Positions 1 to 7,033 of a stretch of 26,198 bases of DNA are shown piece by piece; position 1 is the stretch's first letter; each line of letters starts with the position of its first letter. The position numbers and the translations under genes were made by a program. The notes under the pieces are model-generated. The model made no database searches. It saw nothing but the letters and a program-made list of their open reading frames with translations, and was not told the DNA's origin. This DNA comes from Candidatus Thorarchaeota archaeon (GTDB taxonomy: Archaea; Asgardarchaeota; Thorarchaeia; Thorarchaeales; Thorarchaeaceae). The DNA is taken from contig SDOA01000051.1 in the NCBI GenBank assembly GCA_004524595.1, forward strand, positions 1-26,198, written 5' to 3'.

Positions 1-387
1 ATTCATGATATAGTTGAGATTGATGCTGGCGACACGTTCTGTTATGACTCCCATGACCGTGCAATGAAAGGAGAGAAAGAGAGAGAGGCAGCTCATCGTA
101 TCTTCAGTATCCTTCCAGAGAAACAGGCAGAGGAATTCATCGATCTCTGGAAAGAGTTCGAGGCAATGGATACCCCTGAGGCACGATTTGCAGCAGCGGT
201 GGATAGACTCCAACCATTATTATTGAACTTCTATTCCGAGGGATATGCATGGAGAGAACATGGAGTAAAGAAGAGTCAAGTGGTTGAGAGAAACCATCAT
301 ATCGAGAGAGGTTCTAAGGAGTTGTGGGGGTTTGCCAAGGCGCTCATTGACGAGTCAGTGGAACGTGGCTATCTTCAAGATGGTTGA
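1..387 (+). CDS. HD-domain hydrolase, 3' part only (start lies before the window)
   Basis: The frame is open from base 1, so this is the C-terminal part (128 residues) of a longer protein. It begins with the metal-binding signature HDIVEIDAGDTFCYD, followed by a charged helix rich in Lys, Glu and Arg and then FSILPEKQAEEFIDLWKEFE. This pattern is typical of the HD_3 / YfbR-like branch of the HD superfamily, whose characterised members are metal-dependent phosphohydrolases (for example 5'-deoxynucleotidases). The first HD half, with the upstream metal-binding His, is outside the window, so substrate cannot be judged. An internal ATG at 64 is not the start, because it would remove the HD motif. 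The gene converges on the cupin gene, with 25 bases between the two stops. Family call is firm, substrate unknown. Confidence 0.85.
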   Translation: MHDIVEIDAGDTFCYDSHDRAMKGEKEREAAHRIFSILPEKQAEEFIDLWKEFEAMDTPEARFAAAVDRLQPLLLNFYSEGYAWREHGVKKSQVVERNHHIERGSKELWGFAKALIDESVERGYLQDG

Positions 388-412
388 GTACTTCTTTGTC
401 CACAGGTTCCAC

Positions 413-781
413 CTAGACCAGCTCTTCAGCATCGGGTTTCCAAGCAGGATCCACGATACAGAGAAATTCCAAGTCCTCATCGCCATGGTTCTCGATCCAT
501 TGAACAGCCTGAGGCGGAATATGAACCGTATCACCCGGGAAGACTTCTGCTGTTTCTTCGTTGATGTGCATAATGCCATTTCCTCTCAAGATATAATAGA
601 CCTCAGAGGCTGTATGGAATTTGTGTTGAAGTGACTTTTCTCCCGGTCTCAGCATTGCGTGAGCAAGGCTATAGTTCAGGAATAACCTTTCTTTGTCGTG
701 TTCTGGATTGAGAATCTCTCGCACTTTGGTATCATCCAACGCAGTGATGAGTTTTCGTTCGTGTAGTCGTCGGATCAACAT
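413..781 (-). CDS. Single-domain cupin protein
   Basis: This 122-residue protein is one conserved beta-barrel of the cupin_2 type. Cupin motif 1 is visible around residues 47-67 (G47, H53, H56, E60, G67), and motif 2 around 82-98 (PGDTVHIPP then WIEN). The motif-2 histidine that usually completes the metal site is Gln94; as far as I recall, Gln here is frequent in this archaeal subfamily, so it does not suggest inactivity. Small cupins of this kind act as isomerases, dioxygenases or simply metal or sugar binders; nothing here decides which. It starts 11 bases after the glycosylase stop on the same strand, so the two are probably co-transcribed. The start codon is ATG with only a weak ribosome-binding site (GAG, 7 bases upstream), consistent with translation as the second gene of an operon. 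Confidence 0.85.
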   Translation of the reverse strand: MLIRRLHERKLITALDDTKVREILNPEHDKERLFLNYSLAHAMLRPGEKSLQHKFHTASEVYYILRGNGIMHINEETAEVFPGDTVHIPPQAVQWIENHGDEDLEFLCIVDPAWKPDAEELV

Positions 782-792
782 TGTAACTCAGA

Positions 793-1608
793 CTATACCT
801 GACATTTCGGACAGATATAACTGGTTGTTGAACCAACACGTAATTCTTCAATGGGCGTCTTACATTTCGGACACGGTTTTCCTGTGCGATAACCGACCTG
901 AAGATGCTTAGCATACTTACCTTGGTTGCCCCAGATATCCTGTTCTCCAGGGCCACCACCATACTTGATGCCTTGTTTAAGGACTCGTTGAATAGCGGCA
1001 TGAAGACCCTTGATTTCTTCAGCAGAAAGTGAGGTGGCCTTTCGATTTGGATGGATTCCTGCATACCACAGTGTGTCTTGAACATAGACATTTCCAATTC
1101 CAGCAATGATGCTCTGATCGAGAAGATAGTTCTTGATGCGACCACGTTTCCCCTTCACCAGCTCTGAGAGTTTTTGTACAGTGAAATCCTCCGCAAGCGG
1201 TTCTGCCCCAAGTTTTGAGAGCTGTCTGTGCTTTGTGATATCACTTGATTTGAAGAGATGTACATGTCCAAACCACCAGTGATGAATCCAGATCTGTTCT
1301 CCTGTATTCAGATGTACAACAACACGTTCTCTCTCAGGATTGGGTTGTTCACCTTTTTTATGTAGTCTGACCTCTCCACCCATTCCAAGATTGAGAGCAA
1401 GAATGTAACCACTATCAAGGTCGACAAGAACCCATTTTCCTCGTTGCCGAACGGACTGGATACGACGATTCTTGATGCCAGCGGTAAATGCAGTAACAGA
1501 AAGATTCAGACATTTTGGTTGATTTACTTGGATACCTGTGATTATTCTATTCTTTAGAGCCTCATTCATACTCTCTGCGAGAATATAGATATCTGGCAGT
1601 TCTGGCAT
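793..1608 (-). CDS. Fpg/Nei-family DNA glycosylase/AP lyase
   Basis: This 271-residue protein has the full family architecture for base-excision repair of oxidised bases. The N-terminus MPELPD carries the catalytic Pro2 nucleophile and Glu3. A conserved Lys follows in RQRGKW (about residue 57), then NLGMGGEVRL corresponding to the intercalation region, the helix-two-turn-helix signature GIGNVYVQDTLW, and AGIHPNRKA. It ends with a C4 zinc finger, CPKC and ICPKCQ. The finger arginine that normally contacts the flipped-out phosphate (R258 of E. coli Fpg, five residues before the third Cys) is Thr here, and the N-terminus reads PD where Fpg has PE. I therefore call it Fpg/Nei-like without choosing 8-oxoguanine or oxidised pyrimidine as substrate. 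The ATG start follows TAGAGTGA, a plausible ribosome-binding site. It is followed closely by the cupin gene. Confidence 0.9.
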   Translation of the reverse strand: MPELPDIYILAESMNEALKNRIITGIQVNQPKCLNLSVTAFTAGIKNRRIQSVRQRGKWVLVDLDSGYILALNLGMGGEVRLHKKGEQPNPERERVVVHLNTGEQIWIHHWWFGHVHLFKSSDITKHRQLSKLGAEPLAEDFTVQKLSELVKGKRGRIKNYLLDQSIIAGIGNVYVQDTLWYAGIHPNRKATSLSAEEIKGLHAAIQRVLKQGIKYGGGPGEQDIWGNQGKYAKHLQVGYRTGKPCPKCKTPIEELRVGSTTSYICPKCQV

Positions 1609-1678
1609 ACTTAGTTCACTCTAATCTATAGTGTAGGATTGTCGCCATTTGAAGTTTCAGAACTGTGTCATCTATGTC

Positions 1679-2746
1679 CTATACAACGGCATCTGATGTC
1701 TGTTCGGGATTCTTTTTCCGTTGCCACATCCAATAGGCAGGTAGTAGAAGACCCAGTATTGCTAGAAGAAGAATAGTGAAGCTCAAGATTCCTACCTGCA
1801 CAATCATACTCATGTCAGCTCCTCCAAATAACTGACTGATTTCAGTAGGAGCATAGGGTGCAAGGAGTCGGCTCACTTGAGATCCAACCCGACTCAGGAT
1901 GATAAGGAGAACAACGGTCACGGCAGTCGTTGGCGTTTCTCCGATTGAATCATGAATTTTTGATATTGTTGTTGAGAGACCATAGATTAACAGTGCTAAT
2001 TGTAGGATTACATCAGTTATTGCCCACTGTGGTTCAATCAGGGAGACCAAACGGTAGGTATAGTAGATACCATAGATGAAGATAATGAGGGTGAGGAGTG
2101 TTGTTTGGTCTGGGATTTTATCATCCTTTCGGAGAACGATGGTGAGGAGAGGTAAGATGACAATACCTAATGGAAATATGAGCATAAGAATCTGCTGTGT
2201 AAAGGGGAGTGAGAAGAGATTGAGAGAGAATACCACAGCTCCAAAGACCATGAAATCGATAATCCAGAACAGGACAAAGAAGGCCCACTGCATCGTCTTT
2301 TTCTCTTCAAGTCTGCCGGAGATTGACTTTCCAAGATTCCATCCGAGCAACACAGCAAAATAAGAGGTAATAAGTGCATCACCAAAGGTCAGAGGGATTC
2401 CAACAAAGGGACCAGCAAAGGCCGAGAGCGGTCCAACAGCCATAAAGAGCAGAATGAAGATGATACAGAGCAGTATTTGATATCCTAGGCTCTTCTTGTC
2501 ACCGCCAAAGAATAGACTGCGCCCTTGAGGAATCAGAGAGAAAACAACCAGAGCAATGACAAAATACTGAAAGGATACTGTGATTGAGATAGCAAATCCC
2601 AATATTGGATCTGTGATTGATATCAATGAGTTTGGATCAACAGCTATCCATACTGATATGAAAGTAGTTGCAATCAGTGAGAGAATAAATGCAAAATTGT
2701 ACCAAGTATTGGTAAGAAGTGTCTTGAGTCCGTCAACTAATCGCAT
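1679..2746 (-). CDS. Polytopic membrane protein, about ten transmembrane helices, function unknown
   Basis: I do not recognise a family. Hydrophobic segments of 18-25 residues recur through the whole length; I count about ten, from WYNFAFILSLIATTFISVW near the N-terminus to TILLLAILGLLLPAYWMW near the C-terminus, which ends in a short charged tail. Few charged residues lie within the segments and there is no obvious transporter motif, nucleotide-binding site or metal cluster. A short N-terminal cytoplasmic stretch precedes helix 1. I place the start at the ATG at 2746 because AAGGTGA lies five bases upstream; an in-frame ATG at 2767 would add seven residues and has no ribosome-binding site, though it could be used on a short-leader transcript from a TATA-like GGTTTAATGG at about 2797-2806. 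It lies downstream of the acyl-CoA dehydrogenase gene on the same strand, separated by roughly 80 bases. Confidence 0.8.
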   Translation of the reverse strand: MRLVDGLKTLLTNTWYNFAFILSLIATTFISVWIAVDPNSLISITDPILGFAISITVSFQYFVIALVVFSLIPQGRSLFFGGDKKSLGYQILLCIIFILLFMAVGPLSAFAGPFVGIPLTFGDALITSYFAVLLGWNLGKSISGRLEEKKTMQWAFFVLFWIIDFMVFGAVVFSLNLFSLPFTQQILMLIFPLGIVILPLLTIVLRKDDKIPDQTTLLTLIIFIYGIYYTYRLVSLIEPQWAITDVILQLALLIYGLSTTISKIHDSIGETPTTAVTVVLLIILSRVGSQVSRLLAPYAPTEISQLFGGADMSMIVQVGILSFTILLLAILGLLLPAYWMWQRKKNPEQTSDAVV

Positions 2747-2824
2747 CAGAGTCACCTTGCTGCTCATTTGGAGCCAGAGTGAGGTTATTAGACCCCCATT
2801 AAACCGTTTGCTGTGTGAACCCGA

Positions 2825-4024
2825 TCAGAAATCTGGTGGTTCATTGTTATACCAGCGTGGAATCTTTCCCATTGCTGGCTCATACCCAGAGAGAACATAT
2901 CGTGCTAGTATTAATCGTTGGACCTCGCTTGTTCCCTCATAGATTTGATACAACTTAGCGTCTCTAAATAACTTCTCAACTGGGTATTGGTCAATGTATC
3001 CATACCCACCATGGATTTGAACAGCCTCGTTTGCGATCTCCATAGCAACATCTGTAGCGAATGCCTTTGCTGCACTTGCAGGTATTGTGGAGTCTCCAAC
3101 AAAGTCTGCAGTCCATGCGGCCTTCAGGTACATTAGTCGAGCAGCTTCAATTTTTATGTACATATCTGCAAGTTTGAACTGAATGACTTCGAAATTATTG
3201 AGTTTTTCACCAAAGGCCTCTCTTTTTGTAGAATAGTCGCGTGCAAATTCCATAGCAGCCCTGGCAAGACCTGTAGCAAATGCTGCGATAGCAGGTCTCG
3301 TCATGGCAAAGGTCTTCATTGCAATCTTGAAACCTTCTCCCTCTGTACCCAGCATGTTTTCGATAGGTATTCTTGCATCCCTGAACATGACAGATGATGT
3401 AGTTGATGCCTTATGCCCCATTTTTTGTACAGGACGACCTGTCTTTACTCCCGGTGTATCAGCATCGACGATGAATGCACACAGTGCCTTGTGTCTAAGA
3501 CTTGGATCTAGACTGGCAAAGACAGTGAACGTATCTGCATGAGGTGCATTGGTAATCCAGAATTTCGAACCGTTCAGGACGTAGTTGTCCCCTTCTCTCT
3601 TGACCCGTGTTTGAATTCCTGCAACATCAGAACCCATTCCAGGTTCGGAACATGCAAAACTGATGAACTTCAAGTCTTCAGTAAGTGGGCGAAGATACCT
3701 ATCTTTCTGCTCTGACGTACCTGCAATGAGAATTGGTTCAGCTCCTAAAGAGTTGACGTAGATACTTGTTGTCATTCCTGCACAACCTGCAGCCATCTCT
3801 TCAACAACAAGACATTGCTCGAGAGTCCCAAGACCAGGACCTCCATACTCCTTTGGGATTGCCAAGTTCATCAGACCTTCATCCCAACATTTCTTGATCA
3901 CTGAGCGAGGAAACTCACCTGTCTTATCATAGTAATGAGCATATGGAAGCATGTACTCTTGAGCAAATCTTCGTGCTCGGTCTCGTAGCTCTGTCTGCTC
4001 TTTTGTCAGGGTAAAGTCAATCAT
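2825..4024 (-). CDS. Acyl-CoA dehydrogenase (FAD flavoprotein)
   Basis: The 399-residue length and motifs match soluble homotetrameric acyl-CoA dehydrogenases, which introduce the alpha-beta double bond of acyl-CoA esters in fatty-acid or branched-chain amino-acid breakdown. Visible are the N-terminal helical domain, the signature FACSEPGMGSDVAGIQT with NGSKFWITNA, the middle beta-domain, RDAKLYQIYEGTSEVQRL in which Glu of YEGTSE is the expected catalytic base, and the C-terminal QIHGGYGY. All key residues are present, so I expect an active enzyme; chain-length preference cannot be read. The ATG at 4024 is chosen because GGAGTG stands six bases upstream; an upstream in-frame GTG at 4033 lies inside that ribosome-binding site. 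No electron-transfer flavoprotein genes are in view, while the Hdr redox operon lies immediately upstream on the same strand, which may matter for where its electrons go. Confidence 0.95.
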   Translation of the reverse strand: MIDFTLTKEQTELRDRARRFAQEYMLPYAHYYDKTGEFPRSVIKKCWDEGLMNLAIPKEYGGPGLGTLEQCLVVEEMAAGCAGMTTSIYVNSLGAEPILIAGTSEQKDRYLRPLTEDLKFISFACSEPGMGSDVAGIQTRVKREGDNYVLNGSKFWITNAPHADTFTVFASLDPSLRHKALCAFIVDADTPGVKTGRPVQKMGHKASTTSSVMFRDARIPIENMLGTEGEGFKIAMKTFAMTRPAIAAFATGLARAAMEFARDYSTKREAFGEKLNNFEVIQFKLADMYIKIEAARLMYLKAAWTADFVGDSTIPASAAKAFATDVAMEIANEAVQIHGGYGYIDQYPVEKLFRDAKLYQIYEGTSEVQRLILARYVLSGYEPAMGKIPRWYNNEPPDF

Positions 4025-4113
4025 GGTACTCACTCCAATTTTTACTAATACTTGTTCCTTCCAATGATACCTTAAGTGGCTTACTAATTGGTTGGCAGAA
4101 AATTGGATGTGGA

Positions 4114-4131
4114 CCTCTCATGTCTGAGAGG
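4114..4131 (-). other. Perfect 7-bp stem-loop over the stop codon of the oxidoreductase fusion gene
   Basis: CCTCTCA and TGAGAGG are exact inverted complements separated by a four-base loop (4121-4124). The structure spans the TGA stop at 4118-4120, at the end of the five-gene Hdr operon. No T-run follows on the minus strand apart from a short TTTT about 18 bases further on, so a transcription-termination role is only possible, and an mRNA 3'-end stabiliser is an alternative. Confidence 0.35.
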
Positions 4132-7033
4132 AGATTTGTTTTATCACCTCAGGTAGACTCCACTTCAGTTCTAAATCAAGCGCGCCTTCAGCAGGACCAG
4201 GACATCTTCTGACGCAGGTGCGACAGGCAACGCACAACCAGAGGTCAACCTCAACAGACCCAAAGCCTGGAGATTCTTTTTCCAATAGTATGTTGTCAGT
4301 TGGTTTTAATGTTGCAAGCGACAGTACTGTCTTGTAGAAGAGACTTCTATTGACAGGGAGTTCTGTAAGAGATTCATCAGAAAACTCGAATATTTCTGGT
4401 ATTCGAAGTACAGGTGTCAGTTTGATTGCATCCTCTGGACAGCTTATCTCACAAGATTTGCAGCCAAGGCATTTCGAGTGTTCCCATTCGATTGTGCCAA
4501 ACCCAAGAAGAGGCGCATAGCCCATCTGACTCTTATATTCTTCAAGCACAGATGGAACATCAACATCTGTAAGATCGGTTATTTTCACCTTTGGTCGTGT
4601 TGATGGAAGCTTAGCACGGGTTCGATATGCAAGAAGTACAGCAGTTTGAATCTTTTCCTCAACTTTCTTTAGTACAGATGATGCGATAGGAGCTGAATTG
4701 ACTGTAACAGTAGATAACTTATCACGGGAGCGTGAAAAGGTTTCAAGGGCAGTGGCTAATCGACCAATACTCTCAGCCTTCAGATCCTGTAAAATCTCCT
4801 CTAGTTCATTACGAGCATTTGCAATCTGCAGAGCGATGATAGAGATGGTTTTGATTGTTGTTTCAGCCTCAGAAGCCGTACGGAGCACATCATATAGAAT
4901 ATATCCATGTTCTTCGCCCCTTGTGACAAGTTCTTCATTACGCTTCATCTGAACAAGATGAAGAAACACCTTGTCCTGTGGGATTCTTGTCTTTTCTGTG
5001 AGGTCTTTTGATGTCACTGGCCCGAGAGTACGGACCAGAGCCAGAATCAGTCCTCGTTCAGCTTCATCTTGGAGGAACTTTTTCATCATCACACGACTGG
5101 TTTCAGGATTGAGTCTTCCTCCATATACAGTAATTTCCATATTAGATATTGAACAGTTGATGCATCGACCAGCTTCTGTGACGGCCATAGGTCTATCGAA
5201 ACCCAGCTCGACCTCATCAAAACTCTTTTTTCGTTCTTCAGGATCAAGGGCTGGCATTGCCGCTCTTTTATCTTCTTTTGCTTGAGCTTTATCTGCATCA
5301 ACAGAGGCAACAATTGGTGAGCTCGATTTTACCTTTGGGACTTCTTCACCCTTGAGATAAAGATCGATTGCATGAGCTGCGTTCTTGCCAGCTCCAACAG
5401 CCCAGACAACAGTAGCAGGACCGGAAACTGCATCACCGCCTGCAAATACTCCCTCTACACTTGTTTGAGTGGATACTGGATCAGTCTGAATCAGACCCCA
5501 TTCTGTATATTCAATATCTGGAAAGTACTCGGCTTCATCGATTCCTTGACCTATTGCTACAATGATACTATCAACTTCGATATCAAATTCAGAGTCAGGA
5601 ACAGGTACAGGTCTTCGTCTTCCCGAGGAATCAGGAGCACCTAGTTCCATCTTGATGCATTGTAGAGCCTTTGCTTTTCCTGAGGCCTCAATGATTTTCA
5701 CGGGGGATGACAGAATTTTAATCTCTATACCTTCATGTTCAGCATCTTCAATCTCGCTTGGAATTGCAGGCATTTCTTCTCTAGAGCGTCTATACACGAT
5801 GAATACTTCACTGGCCCCTAGCCTCAGAGAGACCCGTGCGGAGTCGATTGCAGCATTTCCACCACCAATGACTGCAACTCGTTTGCCAAGGGAGAACTTT
5901 TTCCCCATATTGAAATCGTTTAAGAGCTCGAGCGCGTGATATACTCCTTTTGCATCTTCGCCTTCAACCCGCAATTTTCTGCTTGATGATGCCCCAGTTC
6001 CAATGAAGACTGCACTGAATCCTTGAGAGAGTAATTCGCTTGGTTTTGTAATTCTCTTACCATTTACTATCTCTACACCCAGTTTTTTGACATAGGATAT
6101 TTCTTCAGCAAGAACATCACGTGGTAAACGGTAGGATGGGATACCATAACGTAGGAGACCTCCGTTGTCGGGTTTAGCCTCAAAGATTGTGACAGGATAA
6201 CCCATTCGTGCAAGATCGTATGCGCAGCCTATTCCTGCTGGGCCGGCTCCAATAACAGCCACTCGTTGTTCTTTATCTATTCTAGGACTTAGTGATGGAA
6301 TTTTCCCACTTGAACGTTCATTATCAGCTAGAAATCTATGCAGGTTTCTGATACTGACTGGTTGATCAAGTAGACCACGCTGACATTTTACTTCACAAGG
6401 AGCATTACATACTCTGCCCAAAGTTCCCGCAAAGGGATATGTTTCGCGCATCAGCTGTAATGCTTCTTCAAATTGACCATCACGAATGAGATTGACAAAC
6501 CCTTGAGTCCGTACACCAGCAGGACACTCGATGTGACATGGAGGCTGTCCATAACGCGTGGTGATTCCAAAATTCTGTTGAAGTGAGAATAATGAAGCTT
6601 CAGGATCACTAGGAAGGATTGCCGCAATAGAATCAATAGTCTTCTCAAAATTCTCTCTTTCAGTATCTGAAGACCCTAGAGATTCAAGACTTTCTCTTAA
6701 TATAGTGAGAAACTTGGTCATAGTGTCAGAAGAATGCGTTGAAACAGCTTTGTCTAAGTTTGCTATAGCTTCTTTGAGAATATTCGTGTCTTTAACTTCC
6801 GATGATAAATCAGCTGTTTGTGTAGCAGTAAGAAATTCTGAGAAGTATAGTTCTGGAAAGGCAAGAATGTCTTCAATGAGTGGAGTCAGTTCACCCTTTA
6901 GATCCGCTATTGCTTCATGCACTTTTCCCGGAGGAATAGCTTGTTCTTCTTTCAACCCGCCAAGCGCAATAATCATATCTAACATTCGTTGACGTTTTGG
7001 AGGAATTTCCCTTGGAGTAGTAGAGCCGCTCAT
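4118..7033 (-). CDS. NAD(P)H oxidoreductase fusion: GltD/NfnB-like flavoprotein, winged helix and 2x[4Fe-4S] ferredoxin
   Basis: This 971-residue protein is a multidomain electron-transfer subunit. Residues 1-155 are an unrecognised helical region. Residues 162-225 form the GltD-type N-terminal cysteine cluster (C166, C170, C209, C213, C217). Residues 256-300 hold the FAD dinucleotide fold (GAGPAGIGCA, then GGLLRYGIPSYRLPRD) and 385-425 the NAD(P)H fold (GGGNAAIDSAR, YRRSREEMPA); AGGDAVSG near 531 closes the flavin domain. Around 650-715 a segment reads like a winged helix-turn-helix (LILALVRTLGPVTSKDL...IPQDKVFLHL). After a helical linker, two CxxCxxCxxxCP clusters appear, C855-C865 and C934-C944. 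The ATG overlaps the stop of the HdrA-MvhD gene as ATGA and follows GGAGGT, so translation is coupled. It probably provides the NAD(P)H port of the Hdr complex. The direction of electron flow is inference, and the role of the winged helix, DNA binding or structural, is unknown. Confidence 0.9.
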   Translation of the reverse strand: MSGSTTPREIPPKRQRMLDMIIALGGLKEEQAIPPGKVHEAIADLKGELTPLIEDILAFPELYFSEFLTATQTADLSSEVKDTNILKEAIANLDKAVSTHSSDTMTKFLTILRESLESLGSSDTERENFEKTIDSIAAILPSDPEASLFSLQQNFGITTRYGQPPCHIECPAGVRTQGFVNLIRDGQFEEALQLMRETYPFAGTLGRVCNAPCEVKCQRGLLDQPVSIRNLHRFLADNERSSGKIPSLSPRIDKEQRVAVIGAGPAGIGCAYDLARMGYPVTIFEAKPDNGGLLRYGIPSYRLPRDVLAEEISYVKKLGVEIVNGKRITKPSELLSQGFSAVFIGTGASSSRKLRVEGEDAKGVYHALELLNDFNMGKKFSLGKRVAVIGGGNAAIDSARVSLRLGASEVFIVYRRSREEMPAIPSEIEDAEHEGIEIKILSSPVKIIEASGKAKALQCIKMELGAPDSSGRRRPVPVPDSEFDIEVDSIIVAIGQGIDEAEYFPDIEYTEWGLIQTDPVSTQTSVEGVFAGGDAVSGPATVVWAVGAGKNAAHAIDLYLKGEEVPKVKSSSPIVASVDADKAQAKEDKRAAMPALDPEERKKSFDEVELGFDRPMAVTEAGRCINCSISNMEITVYGGRLNPETSRVMMKKFLQDEAERGLILALVRTLGPVTSKDLTEKTRIPQDKVFLHLVQMKRNEELVTRGEEHGYILYDVLRTASEAETTIKTISIIALQIANARNELEEILQDLKAESIGRLATALETFSRSRDKLSTVTVNSAPIASSVLKKVEEKIQTAVLLAYRTRAKLPSTRPKVKITDLTDVDVPSVLEEYKSQMGYAPLLGFGTIEWEHSKCLGCKSCEISCPEDAIKLTPVLRIPEIFEFSDESLTELPVNRSLFYKTVLSLATLKPTDNILLEKESPGFGSVEVDLWLCVACRTCVRRCPGPAEGALDLELKWSLPEVIKQISSQT

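Noticed and set aside
284..634. Open frame of 116 codons on the plus strand across the end of the HD gene and the cupin gene
   Set aside because: It overlaps two recognised genes in other frames, has no ribosome-binding site and its product shows no family pattern.
732..1145. Open frame of 137 codons on the minus strand inside the glycosylase gene
   Set aside because: It lies in another frame of a complete Fpg/Nei gene and has a low-complexity, non-protein-like composition.
4114..4131. Stem-loop as an intrinsic terminator of the Hdr operon
   Set aside because: The stem is perfect, but no adjacent T-run follows, and archaeal termination relies mainly on T-runs; kept only as a hairpin.
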